From Sphingomonas radiodurans (GTDB taxonomy: Bacteria; Pseudomonadota; Alphaproteobacteria; Sphingomonadales; Sphingomonadaceae): 64,000 bases of DNA. The stretch spans positions 2,046,001-2,110,000 of the forward strand of contig NZ_CP086594.1 in the NCBI RefSeq assembly GCF_020866845.1, in the 5' to 3' direction. The notes under the pieces were generated by a model, which was not told the DNA's origin, searched no databases, and saw nothing but the letters and a program-made list of their open reading frames with translations. How positions within the stretch are numbered: the stretch's first letter is position 1; each line of letters begins with the position of its first letter. The position numbers were made by a program, and so were the translations under genes. Shown piece by piece: positions 8,008 to 17,272 of this stretch.

Positions 8008-9321
8008 TTAATGTAGCTTCAACTTCGGCCGTACGATCTGATTAACATGCCCGATCACGATCAACGCGACCCCACGCCACCACCCGTGGATCGCGATCAA
8101 GTGCATGCGATACAGCGACATATAGACCGTTCGCGCAATCCAACCCTCGACCCGCATCCGCCCGCCGACAAGATTGCCCATCAAGCTGCCGACGGTCGAG
8201 AAACGGCTGAGCGACACCAGCGAACCATGGTCCTGATAGACGAAATCCTTGAGCGGGTCGCCGGCTTGCGCGCGGACGAGATTGGCGAAAATCAGGCTCG
8301 CCATCTGGTGCGCAGATTGCGCGCGCGGCGGGATCGGGCGGTCACGGCCGGGAAGAAGGCAGGATGCGCAGTCGCCGAGCGCGTAGATGCGGTCGTCGCT
8401 GGTCGATTGCAGCGTCGGGCGCACGACGATCTGGTTGCCGCGGGTAAGTTCCAGGTCGCTCATCGTCTTGATCTCTTCGGCGCCCTTTACGCCCGCCGCC
8501 CAGACGATCAGATCGGCATCGATGACCCCGCCGTCGCCAGTATGAACCGCGCGCTCCGCCACCCGGACAACTTGCGTATTGTCGAGCACGCGCACGCCGA
8601 GATATTCGAGCTCGCGCTTGGCGGTCGCGGCTAGCGTCTCGTCGAGCGCCGGGAGGATGCGCAGCCCCGCCTCGATCAGCGACACTTCAAGCTTGCTCTC
8701 GTCGAACACCTCAAGCCCGTAATGCCGCAGCGCCTTGGCGGCGTTGTAGAGTTCAGCGGCGAGTTCCACTCCGGTCGCCCCGCCGCCCACGATGCTCACG
8801 CGCACACGCGCCTCCGGGCGCCCGGTCTGGTGCGCGTGGTTGGTGCGCAGGCACACGTTGAGCAGTTTCTGCCGGAAGCGATCCGCCTGCGGACGATCCT
8901 CCAGGAACATCGCATGCTCGCGCACGCCGGGGACGCCGAAATCGTTCGAGATGCCGCCAATCGCCATCACCAGATAATCATAGCGGATGCTGTGCCGCCC
9001 GATGATCTCCTCGCCGCGCTCGTCGAGCAACGGGGTGGTGGTAATTGTGCGCGCGGCGCGATCGATGCTCTCGATGCTGCCATTGAAGAAGCGATAGCCC
9101 CAGCGCACCGCGTGCCCGCCATAGCCGACCTCGTCGAGATTGGCGTCGAGCGATCCCGCGGCGACCTCGTGCAGCAGCGGCTTCCAGATATGCGTCAGGT
9201 TGCGGTCGACCAGTATGATGTCGTGCTGCTTGCGACCATAACGAGCGCCCAGCTTGCGCACGAGCTCCAGACCGCCGGCCCCACCGCCCACCACCACGAT
9301 CTGCGTCTTCTGCTGAGCCAC
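8008..9321 (-). CDS. ndh: Type II NADH dehydrogenase
   Basis: A 437-residue FAD/NAD(P)H oxidoreductase. The FAD-binding motif IVVVGGGAGGLELV lies at residues 8-21 and a second Rossmann motif, VSIVGGGATGVELA, near the middle, with the late FAD motif IYALGDCA. HIWKPLLHEVAAGSLD is typical of bacterial NDH-2. The enzyme passes electrons from NADH to quinone at the inner face of the membrane without pumping protons. The frame is open to 9444, but GTG at 9321 was chosen: a GGGGGAAG site lies a few bases upstream and the dinucleotide motif then sits at the usual distance. The C-terminal amphipathic region expected for membrane attachment is present. Confidence 0.88.
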   Translation of the reverse strand: MAQQKTQIVVVGGGAGGLELVRKLGARYGRKQHDIILVDRNLTHIWKPLLHEVAAGSLDANLDEVGYGGHAVRWGYRFFNGSIESIDRAARTITTTPLLDERGEEIIGRHSIRYDYLVMAIGGISNDFGVPGVREHAMFLEDRPQADRFRQKLLNVCLRTNHAHQTGRPEARVRVSIVGGGATGVELAAELYNAAKALRHYGLEVFDESKLEVSLIEAGLRILPALDETLAATAKRELEYLGVRVLDNTQVVRVAERAVHTGDGGVIDADLIVWAAGVKGAEEIKTMSDLELTRGNQIVVRPTLQSTSDDRIYALGDCASCLLPGRDRPIPPRAQSAHQMASLIFANLVRAQAGDPLKDFVYQDHGSLVSLSRFSTVGSLMGNLVGGRMRVEGWIARTVYMSLYRMHLIAIHGWWRGVALIVIGHVNQIVRPKLKLH

Positions 9322-9508
9322 CCACTTCCCCCGGCGCAATCGCTGCGCACCTGCAAGTCTTGCCCGAAAGACGTGAGCAAACTCAAGAAGGCGACTTAGA
9401 GAGATATCAATCAATCGCAGCGAATTTGCACTTCCTGTAGGCAATCGGTGCTAAGCTATCGAGGCGAAGTGCGGATCGTCTCGCCCGACGCGCCTCCTAG
9501 CAGGCTCG

Positions 9509-11368
9509 TTATGGAAGCAGCCTTCTGGCTTGCGACTTTTGCGCCCTAGATGGCACCACAAGATGCTCATCTGGGCGTTGTGCTCGCTCGAGGAGCAGTT
9601 TCGTCGTAGCATGACGGTTAACTGCCCGGGAGAATAGATAGCCTTGGCCAAGGATGCAGCCGGCGGCCTGAAGCAACGAGGCCTGATCTTCGGTCTCGAT
9701 TCCTTCTGCGATGACACGGATGTCGAGTTTCCTGGCGATCTGAAGGAGTCCCTCGATGATGGCCATGCTGGCGTTGCCGGGAGCGAGGCGATCGACGAAG
9801 CTCTTGTCGATCTTGATGATATCCACCGGCACGGTCAGGAGGTGCGTCAGCGAGGCGTAGCCGGTTCCGAAATCATCAAGCGCGACCCGGAAGCCCTTGG
9901 CCCGAAGGCTTTCGACCGCTTTCTGGACCGAAACGTCGCCGTCGCCCATGTAGACTGTTTCCGTTACCTCAATGATGACGTGCTTGAGTGGAACGTTTTC
10001 CCGTTCAAACGCTGCGGTGAGGACGGTTTCCAGCGTTCCACCATGCATGTCGGCCGACGAGACATTGACGCCGACGTGCTGAAAGGGAACGCCCATATCG
10101 AGCCAGACACGAAGATCAGCGGCCACAAGCGTCATCATCCGCGCCGTCAGTGCTCTTGCGACATGCACATCCTTCGTCGCTTCCTGGAAATCCGCGGCAG
10201 AGATGATCCGATCGCCTAGTCGCATCCGGCACAGCGCCTCGAGCCCGACGATCTCCCGAGTGTCGAGCCTGACGACGGGCTGATAATGAGCGTCGATCCG
10301 GTCTTCGCGCAACGCTGCGTCCACTTCGCGAATGTCGCCGAGGCGCCGCGTAATGTTGGTTCCGAGCCCAGGCCAGTACCTTACGAAACCGCCACGCCCG
10401 GTTTCCTTCGCATGGTACAAGGCGAAGTCCGCATTCTGGCGGACCTGCTCCGCAACCCGGTCGCCGGCAGTCAGGATTGCTCCGCCTAGGGTAGCGCGCG
10501 GCACGACGATCTGATCGCCGCATTGCGCCGGCTCGGCTAGTGCCCCCAAGACTGCTTCTGCGGTCCGCTCAAGGTTCAGCAAGTGCTCGCTGGCTTTAAG
10601 GATGATGGCAAACTCGTCGCCCCCGATACGAAAGGCGTGCCCCGCGGTTGCCTGTGCCGAGATCCTGGCGCCGGTCGTCCGCAATAGGGCATCGCCCACA
10701 TGGTGGCCGAAGGTATCGTTCACGATCTTGAAGTTATCGAGATCGAGCACGATCAGTGCCCATTGCCCTGGCACGTCACAACTTAGCTCATCCAAGGCCT
10801 TATCGAACGCTGCCCGGTTCGCCAGCCCGGTAAGTGCGTCGGTGAATGCGCGCCGCTCGTGTTCGATGACGCGTTGGTGCCGCTCGAGGGCGATCACGCA
10901 AAGGTGCACGCAGTGCTGGACGATCTCGCGCTCAAGCTGGCTCGGGCCCCTGCATTCGCGATAATAGAAGGCAAAGGTGCCGATCGCGTCACCGGCGACA
11001 TTGAGAATTGGTTTAGACCAGCACGCTTTCAATCCGAACGGAAGCGCCAGGTGCTTGAAGCTCGCCCATCGGGGATCGTGAGCGATGTCTGTGACCGTCA
11101 CTTCCTCGCGAAGATAGGCTGCGGTTCCGCAGGACCCGGCGTTCGGTCCAATCGCTACGCCGTCCAGCGAAGTCGAGTAATCGCGCGGGAGGCTTGGCCC
11201 GGCAAGTGGATGTATGAGGCCGGCCCGGTCAATGGTGAGGACCGAACAGATGACGTTCGAGGCAAGCTTCTCAGCTTCCTGACACATACGTGTGGCGGTG
11301 CTCTCCAGTGTGTCGCCCCTCGCAATCATCTCGAGGATGGTATTCTGGAGCTCTAGCACGATGGTCAA
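9509..11368 (-). CDS. GAF-GGDEF-EAL cyclic-di-GMP protein
   Basis: A 619-residue protein with a GAF-like sensor (about 1-165), a GGDEF domain with intact GGDEF at residues 249-253 and an EAL domain with EAL at 377-379. The EAL catalytic set looks complete (NVSSADMH, EVTETVY, DDFGTGYASL, IKIDKSF, AEGIETEDQ). Both c-di-GMP synthesis and hydrolysis are therefore possible. No RxxD inhibitory site precedes GGDEF (T241 to H244 occupy it), so product feedback is probably absent. There is no membrane segment, so it is likely cytosolic. The frame begins with TTG at 11368; GTG at 11359 is an alternative. It stands alone and faces away from the fasciclin gene. Confidence 0.87.
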   Translation of the reverse strand: MTIVLELQNTILEMIARGDTLESTATRMCQEAEKLASNVICSVLTIDRAGLIHPLAGPSLPRDYSTSLDGVAIGPNAGSCGTAAYLREEVTVTDIAHDPRWASFKHLALPFGLKACWSKPILNVAGDAIGTFAFYYRECRGPSQLEREIVQHCVHLCVIALERHQRVIEHERRAFTDALTGLANRAAFDKALDELSCDVPGQWALIVLDLDNFKIVNDTFGHHVGDALLRTTGARISAQATAGHAFRIGGDEFAIILKASEHLLNLERTAEAVLGALAEPAQCGDQIVVPRATLGGAILTAGDRVAEQVRQNADFALYHAKETGRGGFVRYWPGLGTNITRRLGDIREVDAALREDRIDAHYQPVVRLDTREIVGLEALCRMRLGDRIISAADFQEATKDVHVARALTARMMTLVAADLRVWLDMGVPFQHVGVNVSSADMHGGTLETVLTAAFERENVPLKHVIIEVTETVYMGDGDVSVQKAVESLRAKGFRVALDDFGTGYASLTHLLTVPVDIIKIDKSFVDRLAPGNASMAIIEGLLQIARKLDIRVIAEGIETEDQASLLQAAGCILGQGYLFSRAVNRHATTKLLLERAQRPDEHLVVPSRAQKSQARRLLP

Positions 11369-11834
11369 ACCTGACGTTGGAAAGCGTCTTGCGAAGGCCT
11401 TGTTGAGCGGAGAACATTAGCAATCATGGGTTAACGACTTGTACCCGAACCAACAGCAGCCATCAGAAGCTCACCGGGGTCTGTCGACCACCTTGCGCCG
11501 GGCGCTCAGCTACGCTGAGAGTATCACGCTTGGGCGCTTGCGGCGTTGTTCCACGCGGCGCCAGCTCTGCAGATTTTCGCGATGCCGGAGTGCCATTTCG
11601 AAGAGCGCTGCGCATCAGTCTTGCGCCGCAATCTACGATGCCGTGCCGTCGGCCTCAACTCGATCGTTCGTAGCGTTCCGGCAGCGCAAGATGGTTCAAA
11701 GGCCGTATTGAGGATCATGTGCCCCGATGCGACGGGGACGGCGTGGGTGACAGCGACGCGTGCAGGCATCTCCCACTTCAGGCTGTCGAGGACGATCATC
11801 CTGCCCTGAACCCTGCCGAAATCAAGGAATAGAC
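11369..11834. other. Intergenic, no convincing gene
   Basis: About 465 bases. Three overlapping frames exist (11439-11711 plus, 11546-11809 plus, 11524-11799 minus), but none resembles a known family or has a clear ribosome-binding site. Their composition (many Arg, Ser, Ala) fits random frames in GC-rich DNA. The region should carry the promoters for the divergent GGDEF-EAL and fasciclin genes. Confidence 0.4.
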
Positions 11835-12260
11835 ATGACCGACACCACGCATGATATCGTCGATACCGCCGTCGCCGCGGGCGCCTTCAACACGCTGGTC
11901 GCTGCCGTAACTGCGGCGGGCCTGGTCGATACGCTGAAGGGCGACGGCCCATTCACTGTCTTCGCGCCGTCCGACGACGCATTCGCGGCATTGCCTGCTG
12001 GCACCGTCGACGATCTTGTAAAGCCCGAGAACAAGGACAAGCTAACTGCTATCCTTCTGCTGCACGTCCTCCCCGGCAAGGTGATGGCAGCGGATGTAGC
12101 GGGCCAGGTGCTCGATCCCGCAACCGCGGGCGGATCGACCGTCCATGTCGACGGCACTGACGGCGTCACCGTCGATGGTGCCAAGGTCGTGACCGCAGAC
12201 ATCGCATGCACGAACGGCGTGATCCACGTCATCGACACCGTATTGCTGCCCAAGGGCTGA
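11835..12260 (+). CDS. Fasciclin (FAS1) domain protein without signal peptide
   Basis: A 141-residue protein that is a single FAS1 domain: [34 protein letters not shown] (H1 motif), LLHVLPGKV and the closing [20 protein letters not shown] strand (here [15 protein letters not shown]). FAS1 domains mediate adhesion in surface proteins and are usually secreted. Here the ATG at 11835 has an AAGGA site 6 nt upstream and no hydrophobic leader follows. The open frame upstream to 11760 adds Cys/Arg-rich residues rather than a signal. The protein is therefore probably cytosolic or exported by an unknown route. Binding partner unknown. Confidence 0.85.
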   Translation: MTDTTHDIVDTAVAAGAFNTLVAAVTAAGLVDTLKGDGPFTVFAPSDDAFAALPAGTVDDLVKPENKDKLTAILLLHVLPGKVMAADVAGQVLDPATAGGSTVHVDGTDGVTVDGAKVVTADIACTNGVIHVIDTVLLPKG

Positions 12261-12344
12261 CCTTCGACGCCAGTGACCGAGGGCGGCAATGCTCCGGTCA
12301 CTGGCGCGATCGCAATCTAACACGACATGCAGCAGGCTAAGGGC

Positions 12345-13280
12345 ATGAAGATCGCGATCGTTGGAGCGGGCATTGCAGGGCTTTCTTGCGCCGAGATGCT
12401 GAAGGCGGCCGGGCATCAGGTTGTAATGTTCGATAAGGGGCGCGGCGCTGGCGGGCGCATGGCGACACGGCGTGTGCCGATGCCGTTGGGTGACGTGGCG
12501 TTTGATCACGGTGCGCAATATTTCACGACGCGCGACGCTCGGTTCGCAGCGGCTGTTAGGGGCTGGCAGGCGTCGGGCGTGGTGGCACGTTGGACCAACG
12601 CAGGCGATGACGCCTGGGTGGGAACCCCGGGAATGAACGCGGTGGTGAAAGCAATGGCCCGGCCATTCGCTGTGCGCTGGAATAGCCGTGTCGACGCGCT
12701 TCGTCGCCTCGACCGATTGTGGTTCCTGGATTCTGTTGCTGACGATGGGTTTGAGGCGGTGATCGTCGCGACGCCTGCCGAGCAGGCGGCCCCGTTGCTA
12801 GTCGCACACGATCCGGCGATGGCGACGATTGCGCAAGGCTCCCCATCCGCGCCATGTTGGACGACAATGGTGGCGTTCCCTGAACGGATCGCCCTCGCCG
12901 AGGACATCGTTCGAGACGCCGGCATCATCGGCTGGGCTGCGCGTAACAGCGCCAAGCCGGGCCGCACCGACATCGAAGCATGGGTGATACAAGCGAACGC
13001 GGACTGGTCGCGCGATCATCTTGAAGACGACGAAACCAGCGTTGTCGATGCAATGCTGTCGTCGCTCAGGGCGAAAGCGGGCCGAGAACTGCCCGACCCC
13101 ACCAAACGGCTCGGCCATCGCTGGCGTTACGCGCGCCCCGAGGGCGCGCATCACGGTGCGCTTTGGAACAAAACGCAGCGGATCGGCGCGGTCGGCGATT
13201 GGCTCCTTTCACCGAGAGTTGAAAGCGCCTGGCTATCGGGACGAATGCTGGCCGACCGGATCCTCTCGATTTCACGCTAA
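12345..13280 (+). CDS. Renalase-like NAD(P)/FAD-dependent oxidoreductase
   Basis: A 311-residue flavoprotein beginning [19 protein letters not shown], a dinucleotide-binding motif. It continues with [17 protein letters not shown] and FDHGAQYFT, the signature of the COG3380/renalase-like group, and ends with [21 protein letters not shown], the second FAD contact. Members oxidise amines or dihydronicotinamide isomers; the substrate here is unknown. ATG 12345 was preferred over an in-frame ATG at 12327 because the nucleotide motif then starts the protein and AAGG lies just upstream. Its stop overlaps the stop of the convergent desaturase gene by 4 nt. Confidence 0.8.
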   Translation: MKIAIVGAGIAGLSCAEMLKAAGHQVVMFDKGRGAGGRMATRRVPMPLGDVAFDHGAQYFTTRDARFAAAVRGWQASGVVARWTNAGDDAWVGTPGMNAVVKAMARPFAVRWNSRVDALRRLDRLWFLDSVADDGFEAVIVATPAEQAAPLLVAHDPAMATIAQGSPSAPCWTTMVAFPERIALAEDIVRDAGIIGWAARNSAKPGRTDIEAWVIQANADWSRDHLEDDETSVVDAMLSSLRAKAGRELPDPTKRLGHRWRYARPEGAHHGALWNKTQRIGAVGDWLLSPRVESAWLSGRMLADRILSISR

Positions 13281-14896
13281 CCAGGCATCCCCGCAACGAT
13301 CCGCGGATCAATTTGGTAATCGCGCGCTATCTCCCGAGCGGTCATCTTGGCTGACATCATCACCGACGGCGTCCCCCCACCCGGTTGCGTACCCTGCCCG
13401 ACGAGGTACAGGTTCGTGATGTCCTCGCTGCGATTGTGTGGGCGGAAGAAAGCGGTCTGAGTCAGCCGCGGCTCGACGCCAAAGCCGTTGCCGGCATAGG
13501 CACCCAGCGTCTGCTCGAAATAATCGGGCGTGACGAAGCTGCGATAGACCAGTCGCTCGCGCAGGCCGGGAATGTAGCCGCGGTCATCCAGAAAATTCAG
13601 TACCTTATCCGCAAACCCTTCGCCGACGGCATCCCAGTCGATGTCGCCGAGCGTGTTTGGCACCGGAATGAGCGTGTAAGCGGCATGATGACCCGGCGGC
13701 GCCAAACTCGGGTCAGTCAGCGTTGGAACATGCAGATACTGGGAGAAATCCGCAGCAAGGATCTTTCGCTCAAAAATGTCCGTCAGCAACTCCTCGTAGC
13801 GTGGCCCGAGGATGATGTTGTGGTGCTGCAGATCGGGATCACTTTCGCGCATCGCATAGCCGAAATAGATCACCATCAGCGACATGCTCTGCTTGCGGAA
13901 TTTGACCACGGCGTCGCGATTGATACGGCGATGCGCCTTGTCGATCAGCCGCAGGTAGGTGGTCGCGTAATCGGCGTTTGAGACGATCACGTCTGCCACT
14001 AGCGACTCGCCCGAAACTAGCGTCACGCCGGTCGCGACGCGCTTGCGACCACGCTTCTCCACATCGACCTGCGCCACTTCGCAATTGAGCCGTACCTGCC
14101 CACCAAGTTCTTCGAATTTGACGATCAGCGCCTTCACCAGCGCGCCGGTTCCGCCCATCGCGTAATGGATGCCCCACGTCTTCTCGACAAAATGGATCAT
14201 CGCGTAGATCGCCGGTACTTTCAGCGGATTGCCACCGATCAGCAGCGGCTCGAAGCTGAACACCTGCCGCATCTTGTCGGTCTTGAAATACTTGCTGACG
14301 AGCGAGAACAGTGGCTGCACCGCGCCAAGCTTCAGCAGGTCGGGCACGACCGCGAGCATCGACCCGAGACTGCCGAAATAGGTATAGCCGAGCTCGAGGA
14401 AGCCGCGCTGGAAGATCGCACGTGCTGCCTCGTGAAAACGTTCATACCCATCCAAATCCTCGGGTGCGAGCCGCGCGATTTGCGCGCGCACATTCACCGG
14501 ATCGGCATCGTAATCAAAGAAGCTGCCGTCATCGAAATAGATGCGGTAGAACGGCAAGACCGGCACGATCCTGAGGTAACGGCTAGTGTTGGGACCGCCG
14601 CTGACGCCGGAAACGATGCGCTGCCCATCGGCGAGTACGTCCGCCGGAAAGTCGGGTTCGGCCAGCATCGCCGCGTCGCGTTCGAGCGAAAACAGCTCTT
14701 CGATAAAGTGCGGAACCGTCAGTACGGTCGGCCCCATGTCAAAGGTAAACCCCTCGGCGCGGCGGACATAGGCACGGCCGCCGACATCATCGAGCTGTTC
14801 GACGATCCGAGTGTCGAAGCCGAGGCTCTGCAAGCGGATCGCACACGCGATCCCGCCGATGCCGGAGCCGATCACGATAGCGGTACGACGGCTCAT
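13277..14896 (-). CDS. Phytoene desaturase-like carotenoid enzyme (CrtI family)
   Basis: A 539-residue flavoprotein. The N-terminus has [20 protein letters not shown], then [21 protein letters not shown], and the C-terminus has [19 protein letters not shown], the two FAD-contacting signatures of the CrtI/CrtN/CrtO-type desaturases. CrtI introduces double bonds into phytoene at the membrane. No crtB, crtY or crtZ is in the window, so this may be a second desaturase or ketolase-like paralogue rather than the main crtI. ATG 14896 was chosen because the FAD motif follows directly and GAGAGGA lies about 10 nt upstream. A LOV-HTH regulator lies 377 nt upstream on the same strand. Confidence 0.82.
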   Translation of the reverse strand: MSRRTAIVIGSGIGGIACAIRLQSLGFDTRIVEQLDDVGGRAYVRRAEGFTFDMGPTVLTVPHFIEELFSLERDAAMLAEPDFPADVLADGQRIVSGVSGGPNTSRYLRIVPVLPFYRIYFDDGSFFDYDADPVNVRAQIARLAPEDLDGYERFHEAARAIFQRGFLELGYTYFGSLGSMLAVVPDLLKLGAVQPLFSLVSKYFKTDKMRQVFSFEPLLIGGNPLKVPAIYAMIHFVEKTWGIHYAMGGTGALVKALIVKFEELGGQVRLNCEVAQVDVEKRGRKRVATGVTLVSGESLVADVIVSNADYATTYLRLIDKAHRRINRDAVVKFRKQSMSLMVIYFGYAMRESDPDLQHHNIILGPRYEELLTDIFERKILAADFSQYLHVPTLTDPSLAPPGHHAAYTLIPVPNTLGDIDWDAVGEGFADKVLNFLDDRGYIPGLRERLVYRSFVTPDYFEQTLGAYAGNGFGVEPRLTQTAFFRPHNRSEDITNLYLVGQGTQPGGGTPSVMMSAKMTAREIARDYQIDPRIVAGMPG

Positions 14897-15228
14897 GGAA
14901 TTGCGGTCCTCTCTTGAAATAATGGAGCGGGAATCAACCGCCGTTCGAGCCAGTGCGACAGCAGCAGATGCGGCACCGCAACCGACGCTAGCAATTGAAA
15001 GGGCGTGAAGATATCCATCTGGCTCGCCGTCGCAATGATGCTCAACGCGATTGCGCCGGGCAGGGCTTCTTCGGGAGGTCGCCGGATCGTCATGATACGA
15101 TCGCTGATTCCCCAAGTGTCGTCACAGCGGCAGCCGATGGCCAAGGGAATTGCCAAACCGCGCATCCCACGGGGACAGGAGCGCAGCACTGCTGCTGTGG
15201 CGACGGTTGGGGAATATGCCGAGGCCAC
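14893..15228 (-). CDS. Unrecognised frame overlapping the desaturase start
   Basis: A 111-codon frame starting GTG at 15228. Its TGA overlaps the ATG of the CrtI-like gene by 4 nt (ATGA), an arrangement typical of coupled genes. The C-terminal half ([20 protein letters not shown] and following) looks mildly helical; the N-terminal half looks random. No family was recognised. It may be a short hypothetical protein, the tail of a decayed gene, or chance. Confidence 0.2.
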   Translation of the reverse strand: MASAYSPTVATAAVLRSCPRGMRGLAIPLAIGCRCDDTWGISDRIMTIRRPPEEALPGAIALSIIATASQMDIFTPFQLLASVAVPHLLLSHWLERRLIPAPLFQERTAIP

Positions 15229-15273
15229 CTAGCCGGCGATACGGACCTTGTGCGGTATCGGAAGAGAAGGCCG

Positions 15274-15897
15274 CTAAAGACCGGCCTCGACGGCCAGGCG
15301 GATCAGATCGGCCGTCGTTTGCAGGTCGAGCCGTTTCATCAAGATAGCTCGGTGCATCTTGACGGTCTTTTCGGCCAGACCGAGTTCGGCTGCGATCTGC
15401 TTGTTGAGCAGGCCGTTCGCGACGAGCTTGAGGATCTGCCCTTGTCGGCGCGACAGCGTCTTTACCAATTCGGCGGCACGAATGCGGCGCATGCTCGACG
15501 GTGACGAAGCGCCTGCATCGATTTCAACCTGCGAACCGAGAAAATACAACAAGGCGTCCTGCTCGTCGTAGATCGGCGCAACCAGGACGGCGTTCCGAAA
15601 CGGTTGGCCACTGCGCTTGTAGTTCAGGATCTCCACGAGCACCGGACGATGCTCACGCACACCCCGACGAATTTCCTCTGTCAACCACGGCTCGGTCGCC
15701 GGGCCTGACAGGAAGCGGCAGTTGCGCCCGACCACATCTTCGACGGGATACCCAGTCAAATCGCAGAAGGCGTCGTTGCAGGCAACGATCGGGTTGTCGG
15801 GCAACCGTGGATCACTGATCACCGATGGAATGGGACTGTCGGTTACGAGGCGGAAATGGCGGTCCCGCGAGGGAAGGAGGTCGACCTGATTTGCCAT
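15274..15897 (-). CDS. LOV-HTH blue-light transcription regulator (EL222-like)
   Basis: A 207-residue protein. The LOV domain (about 10-128) carries [10 protein letters not shown] with the flavin-reactive Cys60, the flavin contacts N92 and N102, and the signalling Gln123 in FLGSQVEI. A LuxR-type helix-turn-helix follows (about 146-205: [26 protein letters not shown]). This is the layout of Erythrobacter EL222, in which blue light forms a Cys-flavin adduct and frees the HTH to dimerise and bind DNA. The start ATG 15897 gives the short N-terminus expected; an upstream frame to 15987 is Pro-rich. The carotenoid-type desaturase downstream on the same strand is a plausible target. Function is strong by motif, targets are inference. 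Confidence 0.87.
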   Translation of the reverse strand: MANQVDLLPSRDRHFRLVTDSPIPSVISDPRLPDNPIVACNDAFCDLTGYPVEDVVGRNCRFLSGPATEPWLTEEIRRGVREHRPVLVEILNYKRSGQPFRNAVLVAPIYDEQDALLYFLGSQVEIDAGASSPSSMRRIRAAELVKTLSRRQGQILKLVANGLLNKQIAAELGLAEKTVKMHRAILMKRLDLQTTADLIRLAVEAGL

Positions 15898-16038
15898 ATC
15901 TGCTGAGATTCCGGTGCGTACCGGCTCTATACCGGCGATGGGACGCCGTGGCACCGGAATTATGGGAAGCGGTGGACCGCTGTTCACCCGTAAAAAACGG
16001 AAGCTAGCTTTTAAGAATGGCGCGCGCGAGCGGCATTG

Positions 16039-16719
16039 TCACCGGGGCTGTGCAGGCGAGTGACCGGGTACCTTCCGAGGGGACGCGGCATCAACGACGC
16101 TAGGCCGATCGCCGGCTGACCACGGTGCGTGGCGAACCATGATCGCGTTGAAGAGATCGGACGCCAGATGCCCAGCCAGCCACTTCTGCAAACGAGGAAG
16201 GGGCTGCGCGTCGAACCATTGACGGTCCACGGCTGCGAATTGTCGAACAAACGGCATGATCGCGACGTCGGCGAGCCCGCGCAAAGATCCACACAATTGA
16301 CGACCGCCCGCCAAGCGACCGTCGATCTCATTCAGGAGCGCAAGCCCGCTTTCACGATGGGCAAAGCGGTCAGATTTGTATCGTTCGAAGTATTTGTACC
16401 GATCGAGGTCGTGTTTGAACCCGCCATCGAACGAGGCGATCAACGCCGGATCATCACGCGCGCGCCAGCACTCCGGATCGGCGACGGCCAGCGCCCAGTG
16501 CATGATCTCGAGACTTTCGTCGATCACAGTTCCATTAGGGAGCACGAGGCCAGGAACGGTACCTTTTGGGGAGGCAGCGAACAGCTCTTTTGGTTTGTTG
16601 GAGAGTTTAACCTCGCGCAGTTCGTAGCGGATGCCGCTTACCGCCAGGGCCAACCTGGCGCGCATTGCATAGGGGCAACGACGAAAACTGTAGAGGACAG
16701 GAATGGCCATCCTGACCAT
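16039..16719 (-). CDS. Glutathione S-transferase
   Basis: A 226-residue protein with an N-terminal thioredoxin-like domain starting VLYSFRRCPYAMRARLAL (CPYA active-site loop). GTVPGLVLPNGTVIDESLEIMHW supplies the cis-Pro and glutathione gamma-Glu site, and an all-helical C-terminal domain follows. It probably conjugates or transfers glutathione; the Cys in CPYA suggests the omega/beta-like thiol-transfer type. Starts at 16719 and 16710 are both possible. The last 25 residues after HAPWSAG look disordered and may be poorly conserved. It follows a DUF1761 gene on the same strand by about 100 nt. Confidence 0.82.
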   Translation of the reverse strand: MVRMAIPVLYSFRRCPYAMRARLALAVSGIRYELREVKLSNKPKELFAASPKGTVPGLVLPNGTVIDESLEIMHWALAVADPECWRARDDPALIASFDGGFKHDLDRYKYFERYKSDRFAHRESGLALLNEIDGRLAGGRQLCGSLRGLADVAIMPFVRQFAAVDRQWFDAQPLPRLQKWLAGHLASDLFNAIMVRHAPWSAGDRPSVVDAASPRKVPGHSPAQPR

Positions 16720-16824
16720 ATGGCTCTGCCCGCCGAACATGCCACTTACCTGCTCGGGCCAGCGCCTGGCGATCAGTCGCGTCACCCGTGCTCGTGGACC
16801 GCTCCCCGCCCGCGCTGAAGTTCC

Positions 16825-17220
16825 TTAAGCCGGCGCCACCAGGCCGATCAGCCGAAGCACGACCGCCTGGACCAGCATCACGCCCAGCCAATGGCCACAA
16901 TCGACCAGCGCGGTGCGCATGGCGACAGCGCGGAAGCGATAGGATGCGATCACCGTTGGCACGACGAAGCCTGTCCAGATGACGAAGGCGCTACCTAGCG
17001 ACATCGTCCACACGCCGCCCTTGGGCGGCGCTAGGATCAGCGCGCCAGCCAGGATTGCGCAAAGCCATAGTTCGGCGAGGAAGATCGTGGTGATCGCGCC
17101 GAGCGTAACGGTCATGCGTGGGTGCGTTCGCCGCATGATCCCGTAATATGCCGCGCCGAAAGCGAGGCCGGATAGCGTCGCAGCGATGATCGCGATCGCG
17201 TTCAAGACAATGTAGATCAT
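16825..17220 (-). CDS. DUF1761-like small membrane protein
   Basis: A 131-residue protein with four membrane segments (about 4-24, 45-68, 78-98 and 108-128). The first contains AATLSGLAFGAAYYGIM, resembling the Gly-rich first helix of DUF1761 proteins. No enzymatic motif is visible and the family has no assigned function. The ATG at 17220 has a clear GGAGG five bases upstream. It lies 52 nt after the AttH-like gene on the same strand and may belong to that operon. Confidence 0.65.
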   Translation of the reverse strand: MIYIVLNAIAIIAATLSGLAFGAAYYGIMRRTHPRMTVTLGAITTIFLAELWLCAILAGALILAPPKGGVWTMSLGSAFVIWTGFVVPTVIASYRFRAVAMRTALVDCGHWLGVMLVQAVVLRLIGLVAPA

Positions 17221-17272
17221 CGGTCCTCCGTTGCGAAACCATTTGGGTCCAAACGCAATCCGGCCGGGTTCG

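Noticed and set aside
11439..11809. Three overlapping short frames before the fasciclin gene
   Set aside because: No conserved-looking segment, no ribosome-binding site, and mutual overlap on both strands; treated as non-coding.
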